A stretch of 64,000 nt of DNA from NCBI GenBank assembly GCA_018819175.1, contig JAHJQQ010000023.1, forward strand, positions 124,001-188,000, in the 5' to 3' direction. A program made the translations under genes and the position numbers. Shown here piece by piece: positions 20,983 to 29,597 of this stretch. The stretch comes from Gammaproteobacteria bacterium. Its GTDB lineage: Bacteria; Pseudomonadota; Gammaproteobacteria; Thiohalobacterales; Thiohalobacteraceae. Under the pieces are notes generated by a model. The model did no database searches. It had not been told where the DNA came from and saw only the letters and a list, made by a program, of their open reading frames with translations. Numbering within the stretch: position 1 is the stretch's first letter; each line of letters begins with the position of its first letter.

Positions 20983-22104
20983 TCAAGCTCGGCCGGTTGC
21001 CAGACTTGCATATAACTCAAGGGTCTTATCCAACATCTGAGCAAGCGTATAAGGATTCACTTCAGATACAGAGCGCGTACGCGCCAGAAAGCTCGTCACT
21101 TTAGCCGCCAGCTCATCCATATTGCCCATAGCGACACGCCCCTCGGGAAAGACTGTTGCCAACACCTCACCGACACCGCCATGCTCGTAACCAATCACGG
21201 GCACGCCCAGCGACAAGGCCTCAAGCACGGTGCGTCCAAACGACTCAGGCTGCTGCGACAGCGACAGCACGATATTCGAACTGGCATAGACCTCGCGCAT
21301 ATCATTGCGTGGGCCCGTGAAGGTGATATCGCCTTCCAATCCGCGCTCGCGCACGCGTCGATGCAACTCTTCCGCATACTTCAGCCGGCGTGGATCTTCC
21401 GCGCCGACAATCAGCCCATGCACCGCCAGACCCTGCGCACGCAGGCGCGCGATGAGTTCAATAAAATCCTCATGGCCCTTCAGTCGCGTAATACGACCCG
21501 GCAGCGTCAGCACCAATCTGTCCAGCAAATGCGGGTAGCGCTGATACCAGGTCTGCGACCAGGCCGGTGATGGCCGATGACCATGCGGATAGAGCTTTGG
21601 ATCGACGCCGCGTGGAATCACCTGGATACGCGCGGGATCGGTGGCGGGATAATTTTCCTGAATGTATTTTTTGATTGACTCGGACACGGCGATGACCCGT
21701 TCGCCTTTGGTCATAATCGCGCTGTAGCGGTTGACGCTGTAGAAGCCATGTACCGTCGTCACGAAACGCGGCCGGTTCTTCGGATCCATGCCCCGCCAGG
21801 CACGGTAGGCAATCCAGGCCGGCAGACGCGAACGCGCGTGCAGGATATCGACATTCTCGTCACGCAGAAATTTACGCAGCTTGCGGATGAAGCGCAGCGT
21901 GGTCAGCGATTTCGCGCCGACTTTCCAGGTCACATGTTCGACCTTGTGGCGCGTCAGTTCATGCACCATGCGGCCACCAGCGGAAATCACAATGGCACGA
22001 TGCCCCTGACGCACAAGTTCGGAACCGACTTCCACGGTACCACGCTCCACGCCACCGGCTTCCATCGCCGGCAAGATTTGCACCACCGTAAGCTGCCTTG
22101 TCAT
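20983..22104 (-). CDS. Glycosyltransferase family 4 protein
   Basis: GT4 enzyme of 373 residues. The N-terminal VVQILPAMEAGGVERGTVE motif is the classic acceptor-domain start, and IQVIPRGVDPKLYP, LTLPGRITRLKGHEDFI and the donor-site EX7E-type region PESFGRTVLEALSLGVPVIGYEHGG follow. It precedes the ligase gene on the same strand by ~40 bases, so they are likely one unit for LPS assembly. Confidence 0.92.
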   Translation of the reverse strand: MTRQLTVVQILPAMEAGGVERGTVEVGSELVRQGHRAIVISAGGRMVHELTRHKVEHVTWKVGAKSLTTLRFIRKLRKFLRDENVDILHARSRLPAWIAYRAWRGMDPKNRPRFVTTVHGFYSVNRYSAIMTKGERVIAVSESIKKYIQENYPATDPARIQVIPRGVDPKLYPHGHRPSPAWSQTWYQRYPHLLDRLVLTLPGRITRLKGHEDFIELIARLRAQGLAVHGLIVGAEDPRRLKYAEELHRRVRERGLEGDITFTGPRNDMREVYASSNIVLSLSQQPESFGRTVLEALSLGVPVIGYEHGGVGEVLATVFPEGRVAMGNMDELAAKVTSFLARTRSVSEVNPYTLAQMLDKTLELYASLATGRA

Positions 22105-22117
22105 ACCACTCGCTCAA

Positions 22118-22200
22118 TCGTAGGGTGCGTCGGCGTAGCGACGCACCGAAACCCTTCCGCCATTGCATACGGTGCGTCGCTACGCCGACGCAGCCTACAT
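22118..22200. repeat. GGTGCGTCGG-type inverted repeat pair
   Basis: GTAGGGTGCGTCGGCGTAGC... at 22120-22147 is repeated inverted at 22171-22198. Each unit is itself palindromic (GGTGCGTCG...CGACGCACC). It fills the gap between the GT4 and ELM1-type genes. Confidence 0.75.
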
Positions 22201-22204
22201 ATGA

Positions 22205-23155
22205 TTAAACGTCGTTGTACCATCGTTGCATTATCTCACGGGCACAGCGTGCCGCTTCACTGAAGGGTTGTTTGGGTGGCGCAAGCTCACTACCGGCTTG
22301 CCACTTGGAATAAGACGTCACCAGGCCTTCGCCGATCAGCGCCTCGACACCGCTCACGATACGATCGTGACCGTGCGCGGGCACATCCAGCAGACCGACG
22401 GCGGCACCGGCGGTTAACGCCTCGTAAATCATTGAAACGCTGTCGGCACTGACCCATACGCTGCTGGCCCAGGCCAACTGCTCTGGCAACCAGTCGGCAC
22501 TGGTCTCTTCGTAGGGCACGATGTCGATACGTCCTGTATCCAAGGCCATGCGCGCGGTGGCAATGAATCCGGCCGGCGTCCGCCGCGAACTGGTCAACAC
22601 CCAGCGCTGCGCACTCGGGCTGCGCGCTTGAATGCTCTGCAACTGCTCGATGATCGATTGCTGCGACCAGCCATGGTGTTTGGACGGACCGCCAATCAGA
22701 ATAAGACCCTTGCGTGGATCTTTGGCCATACCGGGGCGGATGCGATTGAGCACTCCGCGCGTGATAAAACTGTTCTCGGTCGGACGCGGTGCATCATGCA
22801 ACGGGACGACGCAGAGATCGAACCAACTGCACGGCAAACTCGGCTTCATCAACACCACCGCGCGTCCACCGCGCGCACGGCGCGCCGCCAACAGGGGGAA
22901 ATGCGTCGCGTGTCCAGCACCTAGCAACAAATCCGGGTCAGGTAGCTCATCCGCCCAGGGGAACCACCAGAGCAGCCAGGCCGCCGCCGCGGCAATGCCG
23001 TTGGGCACAGGAATGTCATGCAATTCAACAGAACGGTGAGCCTGCAATGCCTGCACCAGACCAGCAGTCTGATTCTCGTGGCCGGGTTTGCCGTCGAAGA
23101 AGCGCCATATAACCAAGGGACGAGGGTCTAGGGATGAGGGTCTAGGTAAATTCAT
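22205..23155 (-). CDS. ELM1-family (mitochondrial fission ELM1-like, COG3660) protein
   Basis: About 316 residues, matching the bacterial ELM1 family, named after a plant mitochondrial fission protein; bacterial members often sit in LPS loci and have a GT-B-like look. Visible family stretches are WRFFDGKPGHENQTAGL, LILIGGPSKHHGW, WVLTSSRRTPAGF and WVSADSVSMIYEALTAG, the last resembling a sugar-nucleotide site. The start at 23155 is chosen since the alternative at 23176 lies in an intergenic repeat. Even the first codons (RPSSLDPRP) are encoded by a CTAGACCC-type repeat. The function is unproven; a glycosyltransferase role is inference. Confidence 0.82.
   Translation of the reverse strand: MNLPRPSSLDPRPLVIWRFFDGKPGHENQTAGLVQALQAHRSVELHDIPVPNGIAAAAAWLLWWFPWADELPDPDLLLGAGHATHFPLLAARRARGGRAVVLMKPSLPCSWFDLCVVPLHDAPRPTENSFITRGVLNRIRPGMAKDPRKGLILIGGPSKHHGWSQQSIIEQLQSIQARSPSAQRWVLTSSRRTPAGFIATARMALDTGRIDIVPYEETSADWLPEQLAWASSVWVSADSVSMIYEALTAGAAVGLLDVPAHGHDRIVSGVEALIGEGLVTSYSKWQAGSELAPPKQPFSEAARCAREIMQRWYNDV
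23108..23150. repeat. CTAGGG heptamer-type degenerate tandem repeats
   Basis: Two copies of AGGGTCTAGG(GATG) overlap the beginning of the ELM1-type gene. Related degenerate runs of CCTAG words occur at 23345-23372 and 23612-23682, always at gene borders. Confidence 0.6.
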
Positions 23156-23160
23156 CCTAT

Positions 23161-23300
23161 AAACCGGATTTGCCACGGAACAACACGGACCAGATCATAA
23201 GCTTCACGCCGGCACCGCCATCACCTGCAAGGCAGTGAATAGTCGCTCCAGGAATGCACTGCGTATCAGTGTCTTCCATGTGCTTCCGTGGCTGAAATTA
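23161..23300. repeat. A-type ~150-bp repeat (CACGGAA ends), copy 1
   Basis: Starts AAACCGGATTTGCCACGGAA and ends CTTCCGTGGCTGAAAT, with a conserved core containing ATCATAAGCTTCACGCCGG and AGTGAATAGTCGCTCCAGG. Four further full copies occur in the window (29005-29156, 29341-29491, 33815-33966, 45957-46113). Confidence 0.9.
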
Positions 23301-23365
23301 ATTTTCAGGTTCATTGTAAACGCAGGCGAGTGGTCGAAGTTTTCCTCGTCCCTAGCACCTAGAAC

Positions 23366-23590
23366 CTAGCTCCTGTCTTTCAATATATAATCCGCACCGC
23401 AGTACGGACACTTGGCCTTGCCGGTTTCTTCGATGGCGAGATAAACGCGCGGGTGGGAGTTCCACAGGCTCATGCTGTCCAGCGGGCAATGCAGCGGCAG
23501 ATCGGCATGCGTCACTTCGTAACGATTCTGTGCATTGGGCTCGCTGTATTGCGTGCTGCCTGCGGCGGCAGCGGTATTGGGATTGGTCAT
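23366..23590 (-). CDS. Small zinc-finger protein of the zf-CHCC family
   Basis: 74-residue protein with one zinc-binding domain: cysteine in LHCPLD, histidine in NSHPRVYL and the pair KCPYCGADYIL. This C-H-C-C arrangement is that of the zf-CHCC family, which includes the NDUFS6 accessory subunit of respiratory complex I and small bacterial proteins. The first ~25 residues are low in complexity. Its role in bacteria is not established. It lies next to ilvE on the same strand. Confidence 0.85.
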   Translation of the reverse strand: MTNPNTAAAAGSTQYSEPNAQNRYEVTHADLPLHCPLDSMSLWNSHPRVYLAIEETGKAKCPYCGADYILKDRS

Positions 23591-23611
23591 AAAGCTTTCT
23601 CCGAAACCAGG

Positions 23612-23682
23612 GACAAGAATCTAGGGACTAGGGAGGTAGCAGACTTTCCCTCGGCCGTAGCCTCTAGTATCTAGACCCTAGA
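23612..23682. repeat. CTAGGG-type degenerate repeats between ilvE and zf-CHCC gene
   Basis: TCTAGGGACTAGGGA near 23620-23636 and the inverse CTAGTATCTAGACCCTAG near 23663-23681 form an imperfect inverted pair. The second arm runs into the ilvE stop codon. Confidence 0.55.
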
Positions 23683-24598
23683 TTAACGTCAACCACTCCT
23701 GATGTTTGGCATGACGGCCATGCACCAGATCGAAATACGTTGCCTGCAATTTGGTCGTAATCGGTCCGCGCGTGCCACTGCCGATCATGCGACCATCCAC
23801 TTCGCGGATCGGTGTGACTTCGGCTGCGGTACCGGTGAAGAAGGCCTCGTCGGCGACATAGACTTCGTCACGGGTGATGCGTTTTTCTTTCACCTTGATG
23901 CCGGCTTCGTCGGCCAGGGTAAACAGTGTATCGCGGGTGATGCCATCCAGCGCCGAGGTCAGATCCGGCGTGTAGATCACGCCGTTGCGCACGATAAAGA
24001 TGTTCTCGCCGGAGCCCTCCGCGACATAGCCTTCATTATCCAGCAGCATCGCTTCATCATAACCGTCGGTCATGGCCTCGCGCAGGGCCAGCATGGAGTT
24101 CATGTAATTGCCGTTGGCCTTGGCCTTGCACATGGTGATGTTCACATGATGACGCGTGAACGAGGAAGTCTTGATACGAATGCCGCGCTCCATGTTCTCG
24201 GCGCCAAGGTAGGAACCCCAGGTCCAGGCGGCAACCATGCAATGCACTTTCAGATTGTCGGCGCGCAGGCCCATGCCTTCGGAGCCGTAAAAACACATCG
24301 GGCGTATGTACGCCGATTCCAGTTTGTTCTCGCGCACCACGGCGCGTTGCGCCTCGTTGATGGTCGCCTTGTCCCAGGGCATCGGCATCATCAGGATGTG
24401 CGCGGAACGGAACAAGCGGTCGGTGTGCGCATCCAGACGAAAGATCGCCGTGCCTTTATCGGTTTTGTAGGCACGCACGCCCTCGAATACGCCCATGCCG
24501 TAATGCAGGGTGTGCGTGAGCACATGCACCTTGGCCTCGCGCCAGGGCACCATTTCCCCATCCAACCAGATCACGCCATCACGATCGGCCATCGACAT
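23678..24598 (-). CDS. ilvE: Branched-chain amino acid aminotransferase
   Basis: IlvE, a PLP-dependent class IV aminotransferase that makes leucine, isoleucine and valine from their 2-keto acids; 306 residues. Motifs include THTLHYGMGVFEGVRAY near the N-terminus, the catalytic lysine in CKAKANGNYMNS, the PLP glutamate region EGYVAEGSGENIF and FFTGTAAEVTPIREV. The ATG at 24598 follows GAGGAG and gives MSMADRDG. It stands before (downstream of) glnE on the same strand, as in Pseudomonas. Confidence 0.96.
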   Translation of the reverse strand: MSMADRDGVIWLDGEMVPWREAKVHVLTHTLHYGMGVFEGVRAYKTDKGTAIFRLDAHTDRLFRSAHILMMPMPWDKATINEAQRAVVRENKLESAYIRPMCFYGSEGMGLRADNLKVHCMVAAWTWGSYLGAENMERGIRIKTSSFTRHHVNITMCKAKANGNYMNSMLALREAMTDGYDEAMLLDNEGYVAEGSGENIFIVRNGVIYTPDLTSALDGITRDTLFTLADEAGIKVKEKRITRDEVYVADEAFFTGTAAEVTPIREVDGRMIGSGTRGPITTKLQATYFDLVHGRHAKHQEWLTLI

Positions 24599-24677
24599 CG
24601 TACTTCTCCTCAATACATTGAATCTGTTTCACGTCGGGTGCGGACCTGCGGGCCTGAACCCGACCTAAGGTGAACGC

Positions 24678-27587
24678 TCAATCGCCACCCATCGCTTGCT
24701 GCCACAAGGCAGTCACCCGCTCGCGCAGATCACGAAACTCGGTAGCCGCCACCACCGCCGGCAGCTCCTGCAGCGTCAGCTGGTGCGCACGGGCACGGTA
24801 ATGCCGGTATGCCTCGGCCAGGAATTCGGCATCACCGGACGCGAGCAGGCCTTCCGCTCCGAGGGTTTCCAGCAGGCGGATATTGTCGCTCCAAACCAAC
24901 AGACCGGGGTGGGCATAGGCATACCGCAGGACGTGGTATTGCACCATAAATTCAATGTCGGCGATACCTCCGCTCCCCTGCTTGAGGTCGAAGTGCTCGG
25001 GATCGCGGTCCATCAGTTCCTGGCGCATGCGTTCACGCATTTCGCGCACGTCACGCTGCACGTCCCGCGGATCTCGCTGGCGGCCGAGCACTGATCGGCG
25101 CACCGCGCTGAAGGCCTCGGCCAGTTCGGGATCGCCGGCCACACAGCGTGCCCGCACCAGGGCCTGATGCTCCCAGGTCCAGGCCTCGCTGCGCTGATAC
25201 TCGGCGAAGGCCTCCAGGCTGGTCACTAATAGACCCGAGGCGCCGCTGGGGCGCAGGCGCATATCCACCTCGTAAAGCACACCGGCCGGGGTCAGGGTAT
25301 TCAGAAAATGGATGATGCGCTGCCCCAAACGGGCATAGAAAACGTCATTTTCGACCGGCTTTGCGCCATCGGTCCGCCCGGCACCACCGGCATCCTGATG
25401 GAGAAAGACCAGATCCAGGTCCGAGCCATAGCCCAGCTCGATACCGCCCAGTTTGCCATAGGCCAGGATGCTGAAACCGACGGGTCGCTGCTGGCCACCG
25501 CTGCGTCCACCAGGTACGCCGTGCTTATTGACCAGATGTTGCCAGCACAGGCTCAGCACCTGTTGCAGCACCACCTCGGCGAGGTCGGTCAGGAGATCGC
25601 TGACCACCATCAAGGGGGTCACGCCCATGACATCGGCGGCGGCCACGCGCAGCATCGCCGCTTTCTGGAATTGACGCAGCGCATCCATCTGCTGCTCCAG
25701 ATCCGCGGCGTCGATATGCGCCATACGCACCGCCAGCTGCTGTTGCAGCGCATCTCGTTTGGGTGGGCTGTACAGCTGGCGCGGGTCGAGCAGCTCATCC
25801 AAGAGTAACGGATGCCGGGCCAACTGTTCGGTGATCCAGGGACTGGCCGCGCACAGGCTCACCAGCTGCGACAACGCCATGGGATGCTCGACCAGCAATG
25901 ACAAATAGGCACTGCGTCCGGCAATCGCCTCGATCACCTCCAGTACGCGCACGAAGGTACGGGTCGGCGTCGCGGTTTCGGTCACCGCACCCAGCAGCAA
26001 TGGCACCAGCCGGTCCATGCGCGGACGACCGCGCGCACCCAGCGCGCGTAGTGCGGAACTGTCGCGGAAGGCGGTCAACCGCCGCAGGATTTCATCGCAA
26101 TCCTCGCAGCCATGCTCGGCCAGCAGACATTTTGCCGCCACCTCATCCAACTCGCCGGCCCAGAGCGCCTCGAAACTCAGATCGGTGGCGGCAACCTGGG
26201 CTGCCTCGGCCTGCGGGGCGCTGAACACCTGCTCGAACTGGCCGTGCACAAACCGTCGCTGTTTATCCAGCGCACGCAGGAAGCTCTGCCAATCGGCATA
26301 ACCGAGCAGGCAAGCCAGACGCAACCGGCCCTCTTCGTCTTCGGGCAGCTGATGGGTCTGCTGGTCGGCATAGGCCTGCAGGCGATTTTCGACCCGGCGT
26401 AGAAAACGGTAGGCCTCGGTCAGTCGCAGGGTGGCAGATTCGGGCATCAGGTTGAGCTTGGCCAGCGTCACCAGCACTTTCAGCAGACTGCGCTCGCGGA
26501 GTGCCGGTTCGCGCCCGCCGCGCACCAGCTGAAAGGCCTGAACGATGAACTCCACCTCGCGGATGCCGCCGGGCCCGAGCTTGATATCCTGATGCAGACC
26601 GCGCCGCTCCAATTCGCGCTTGATCAGCACTTTCATTTCGCGCAACTGCTCGAAGGCGCCGAAATCCAGATAGCGGCGATAGACGAAGGGGCGCAGCAAG
26701 TTTTCCAATTCGGCACAGGCCTCAGGATCACCCGCCAGCGGGCGCGCCTTGACCATCGCATAGCGTTCCCATTCGCGACCCTGCGACTGGTAATAATCCT
26801 CCAGCGCCGCAAAGCTCATTGCCAGCGGACCACTGTCGCCATAGGGCCGCAGGCGCATGTCGACGCGGTAGACGAAACCCTCACCGGTCACATCATTCAG
26901 TGCCTGAATCAGCCGTTGCGAGAGGCGTACGAAGAACTCCTCCGAGCTGAGACCGCCACGCCGGATTGGACTCTCAACGGCCTCGGGATAGACGAAAATC
27001 AGATCGATGTCGGAGGAAAAATTCAGTTCACGCGCGCCGAGCTTACCCATGCCCAGCACCACCATACGCTGCGGCTGTCCCTGCGCGGTTTTCGGCACGC
27101 CTTCATCACGACACTGCCAAGTCATCAGTCGATCCAACGTCTCACTGACACAGGCATCCGCCAAGGCGGAAAGATCCTCCAGCACTTCCTCGACAGGCGC
27201 CCAACCGGCCAGATCGCGCCAGGCGATACGCACCATTTCGCGACGACGCACCTGCCGCAGGGCAACGGCGAGTTCGGCATCATCCGTCACCAGCGCCAAC
27301 GCCTGACGCAGTTTGGCCGTCAGCTCACCGGTCGCGTAATCGCCCAGCAGGTCACCGCTGCAGAGCAAATCCTCCAGCAACTGCGGGTCGCGCACGCAGG
27401 CCTGGGCGACAAACTGGCTCCCGGCCCAGACCAAGCCCAGCTTGCGCAGGAAATCCGCCTGCGCGGGCGGCTTCAGATCCGCCGCCTCCGCGGCCGCGAC
27501 ATAGGCCTGCCACTGGCTGGCCACCCCGGCCTGTAACGCGGCCGGGACATCCTTTATGACCGATTTTGTGGCCAAGCTCACATTCAT
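24678..27587 (-). CDS. glnE: Bifunctional glutamine synthetase adenylyltransferase/deadenylase
   Basis: GlnE adds or removes AMP on glutamine synthetase in response to PII and glutamine. It has 969 residues, near the ~945 of E. coli. Two nucleotidyltransferase domains are visible: the N-terminal deadenylase with GMGKLGARELNFSSDIDLIF and the C-terminal adenylylase with AYGKLGGIELGYGSDLDLVF, each holding the DXD metal pair. GPGGIREVEFIVQ and GSGGIADIEFMVQ mark the paired following domains. The ATG at 27587 follows GGGGA; a longer start is possible. It precedes ilvE with ~80 bases between them. Confidence 0.96.
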   Translation of the reverse strand: MNVSLATKSVIKDVPAALQAGVASQWQAYVAAAEAADLKPPAQADFLRKLGLVWAGSQFVAQACVRDPQLLEDLLCSGDLLGDYATGELTAKLRQALALVTDDAELAVALRQVRRREMVRIAWRDLAGWAPVEEVLEDLSALADACVSETLDRLMTWQCRDEGVPKTAQGQPQRMVVLGMGKLGARELNFSSDIDLIFVYPEAVESPIRRGGLSSEEFFVRLSQRLIQALNDVTGEGFVYRVDMRLRPYGDSGPLAMSFAALEDYYQSQGREWERYAMVKARPLAGDPEACAELENLLRPFVYRRYLDFGAFEQLREMKVLIKRELERRGLHQDIKLGPGGIREVEFIVQAFQLVRGGREPALRERSLLKVLVTLAKLNLMPESATLRLTEAYRFLRRVENRLQAYADQQTHQLPEDEEGRLRLACLLGYADWQSFLRALDKQRRFVHGQFEQVFSAPQAEAAQVAATDLSFEALWAGELDEVAAKCLLAEHGCEDCDEILRRLTAFRDSSALRALGARGRPRMDRLVPLLLGAVTETATPTRTFVRVLEVIEAIAGRSAYLSLLVEHPMALSQLVSLCAASPWITEQLARHPLLLDELLDPRQLYSPPKRDALQQQLAVRMAHIDAADLEQQMDALRQFQKAAMLRVAAADVMGVTPLMVVSDLLTDLAEVVLQQVLSLCWQHLVNKHGVPGGRSGGQQRPVGFSILAYGKLGGIELGYGSDLDLVFLHQDAGGAGRTDGAKPVENDVFYARLGQRIIHFLNTLTPAGVLYEVDMRLRPSGASGLLVTSLEAFAEYQRSEAWTWEHQALVRARCVAGDPELAEAFSAVRRSVLGRQRDPRDVQRDVREMRERMRQELMDRDPEHFDLKQGSGGIADIEFMVQYHVLRYAYAHPGLLVWSDNIRLLETLGAEGLLASGDAEFLAEAYRHYRARAHQLTLQELPAVVAATEFRDLRERVTALWQQAMGGD

Positions 27588-27783
27588 GGCTCCCCTGCTG
27601 CCCATTCAACGACTTAATGCGGCGTTTCGCTATCAGATGCGGCTCATCATGCTCAAGACAATGCCCGATAGGCCGACAGTTTACCAAGCACAAGGACCGG
27701 CAGCGCGGTGCGTTATGGTTTTACCCTCCGCTTTTGTTTAGCCACGCCGACACGACAAACATTTTCAACTCTGGGGAACACAG

Positions 27784-28977
27784 ATGGAATTCAAGGACTA
27801 TCTGAAAATCATGGTGATGAAAGACGCCTCCGACCTCTACCTGAGCACCGGGGCGCCTGCCTGTATGAAATTTCACGGCCAGCTCAAAGTCGTCGACAAG
27901 GCCACCATGACCCCGGACCGTATTAAAGAAATCGCCTACGCACTCATGGATGATAGTCAGGCACAGCAGTTCGAACACAAGCCAGAGATGAATCTGGCCA
28001 TTTCGGAAACCGGCGTGGGTCGCTTCCGTGTGAACATATTCAAACAGCGCAACACCATCGGTATGGTGGTGCGTAACATCAAGACGCAGATCCCACAGTG
28101 GCAGGACCTGGGCCTGCCCGCCACCCTGACTGAAGTGGTCATGGCGAAACGCGGCCTGGTGTTGTTCGTCGGTGCCACCGGCTCCGGTAAATCCACGTCA
28201 TTGGCCTCGCTGATCGATTACCGCAACACGCACAGCGCAGGACATATCATTACCATTGAAGATCCGGTCGAGTTCATTCATCAGCATAAGAAGTCGATCG
28301 TCAATCAGCGCGAGGTCGGCCTCGATACTGATACCTATGAAGACGCCCTCAAAAACACGCTGCGTCAGGCACCAGATGTGATTCTGATCGGTGAGATTCG
28401 TGACCGTGACACGATGGAACATGCCATCACTTTCGCAGAGACCGGACATCTGGCCATCTCGACGCTGCATGCCAACAACGCCAATCAGGCCTTGGATCGC
28501 ATTATCAACTTCTTCCCGGAAGACCGCCGCAATCAGTTGCTGTTGGATCTATCCTTGAATCTGCGCGCCTTCGTGTCACAACGATTGATCCCGACCACCG
28601 ACGGCAAACGTGCAGCGGCGATTGAGATCCTGCTCGGCACACCGCTGGTGCAGGATTTGATTCGGCGCGGCGACGTCCATGAAATCAAAGAGGTCATGTC
28701 GAAATCAGAAAATATCGGCATGCAGACCTTCGACAGCGCATTGTTCAAGATCTACATGGAAGGCCGCATCTCGCTTGAAGAAGCACTGCGCAACGCCGAC
28801 TCCCCCAACAATCTGCGCCTGCGCATCAATCTCAGCAACGACCAGCCAGGGCAGCCCAGCTCACTGACATCCGGCAAATCCTCCTTCAGCCTGGAAGGCG
28901 AAGAACCACCGGAATCCTCGCTGGCGACAGATCGCCTGAATTTATCTGGCCTGTCACTCGCCTCTGGCGACGATTGA
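27784..28977 (+). CDS. pilU: Type IV pilus retraction-type ATPase PilU
   Basis: Hexameric secretion-type ATPase of the PilT/PilU group that powers pilus retraction at the cytoplasmic membrane. Walker A is GATGSGKST (about residue 130), the Asp box IEDPVEFIHQHK, Walker B ILIGEIRDRDTM, and the His box HLAISTLHANNANQAL. The start MEFKDYLKIMVMKDASDLYLS and the C-terminal tail beyond ~345 favour PilU over PilT. The tail is rich in Ser, Glu and Pro (SSFSLEGEEPPESS) and unusually long at ~50 residues. No pilT gene lies next to it here. Confidence 0.92.
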   Translation: MEFKDYLKIMVMKDASDLYLSTGAPACMKFHGQLKVVDKATMTPDRIKEIAYALMDDSQAQQFEHKPEMNLAISETGVGRFRVNIFKQRNTIGMVVRNIKTQIPQWQDLGLPATLTEVVMAKRGLVLFVGATGSGKSTSLASLIDYRNTHSAGHIITIEDPVEFIHQHKKSIVNQREVGLDTDTYEDALKNTLRQAPDVILIGEIRDRDTMEHAITFAETGHLAISTLHANNANQALDRIINFFPEDRRNQLLLDLSLNLRAFVSQRLIPTTDGKRAAAIEILLGTPLVQDLIRRGDVHEIKEVMSKSENIGMQTFDSALFKIYMEGRISLEEALRNADSPNNLRLRINLSNDQPGQPSSLTSGKSSFSLEGEEPPESSLATDRLNLSGLSLASGDD

Positions 28978-29004
28978 GCCATCCACGGCAAAACCCAAAG
29001 AAAA

Positions 29005-29156
29005 TCTTTTCAGCCACGGAATCACACGGAAAAACACGCACAAGATCATAAGCTTCACGCCGGCACCGCCATCATCCGCAAGGTAGTGAATAATTGTTCC
29101 AGGCATGCCCGTATTTCAGTGTCTTCCGTGTGTTTCCGTGGCAAACGCGTTTATAG
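29005..29156. repeat. A-type ~150-bp repeat, copy 2
   Basis: Same orientation as copy 1: GCCACGGAATCACACGGAA near 29013, the core ATCATAAGCTTCACGCCGGC near 29044, and GTGTTTCCGTGGCAAACGCG at the end. Together with copy 3 (inverted) it flanks the candidate small RNA. Confidence 0.9.
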
Positions 29157-29181
29157 GGGAACTCTTAAAAAACCTCAGCTC

Positions 29182-29207
29182 AAAAAAAACCCGGCTAATT
29201 AGCCGGG
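29182..29207 (-). terminator. Intrinsic terminator of the candidate small RNA
   Basis: Seven perfect G/C-rich pairs (CCCGGCT/AGCCGGG), a four-base loop and eight T on the minus strand. On the plus strand there is no T run, so it works for minus-strand transcription. Confidence 0.75.
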
Positions 29208-29302
29208 TAATGCCTCGCAGCGATGGAGGGGGATAATTCTCGCCGCGTGGTGGAGGAGTTCCAGTGTCGCCAGGGACACTGTATTGAGTAGACGCCGCTA
29301 GA
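29182..29302 (-). ncRNA. Candidate small RNA with promoter, C-rich motifs and terminator
   Basis: No protein gene fits the ~620-base gap between pilU and the sigma factor gene, but a small transcription unit does. On the minus strand TTGAAA (29331-29336), a 17-base spacer and TAAAGA (29308-29313) form a possible promoter. The unit ends at CCCGGCT-AATT-AGCCGGG followed by eight T (29182-29207), a strong intrinsic terminator. The ~120-nt product would have a perfect hairpin CAGTGTC...GACACTG and unpaired CTCCTCC and CCCCCTCC stretches, which are complementary to Shine-Dalgarno sequences. It could be an antisense-type regulatory RNA. This is a prediction from sequence only. Confidence 0.45.
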
Positions 29303-29307
29303 CAGAC

Positions 29308-29336
29308 TCTTTATTCCCTGCCCAACAGCATTTCAA
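29308..29336 (-). promoter_or_regulatory. Putative promoter of the candidate small RNA
   Basis: TTGAAA, 17 bases, TAAAGA on the minus strand. The -35 box lies five bases from the edge of repeat copy 3. The -10 box is weak (three of six consensus bases). Confidence 0.35.
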
Positions 29337-29340
29337 CCCA

Positions 29341-29491
29341 AAAAAATCATTTCAGCCGCGGAAACACAAGGAAGACGCTGAAACACAGTACATTCCAGGA
29401 GCACCACCTTGCGGATGATGGCGGTGCCGGCGTGAAGCTTATGATCTTGTCCGTGTTTTTCCGTGTGATTCCGTGGCAAATGCGGTTTATA
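29341..29491. repeat. A-type ~150-bp repeat, copy 3 (inverted)
   Basis: Inverted relative to copy 2: TTTCAGCCGCGGAAACACA at the start, CGGTGCCGGCGTGAAGCTTA in the core, and GATTCCGTGGCAAATGCGG at the end. Confidence 0.9.
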
Positions 29492-29525
29492 AGTTCAATG
29501 ATTTTGGCGACCTGCGCCCGACTAT

Positions 29526-29551
29526 GGAATAATCTCCGCCAAGAATACGTC
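29526..29551 (+). promoter_or_regulatory. Possible autoregulated ECF-type promoter
   Basis: GGAAT and, 18 bases later, GTC resemble the GGAAC / GTC pattern of many ECF sigma promoters, ~45 bases before the sigma gene. The stretch 29541-29585 also has repeated GTAATAC and its inverse GTATT(C), which could be an operator. Weak evidence. Confidence 0.3.
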
Positions 29552-29597
29552 CAGTAATACGCAGAAGTATTCCGTCGTAATACCGCGAGAGATAGCC

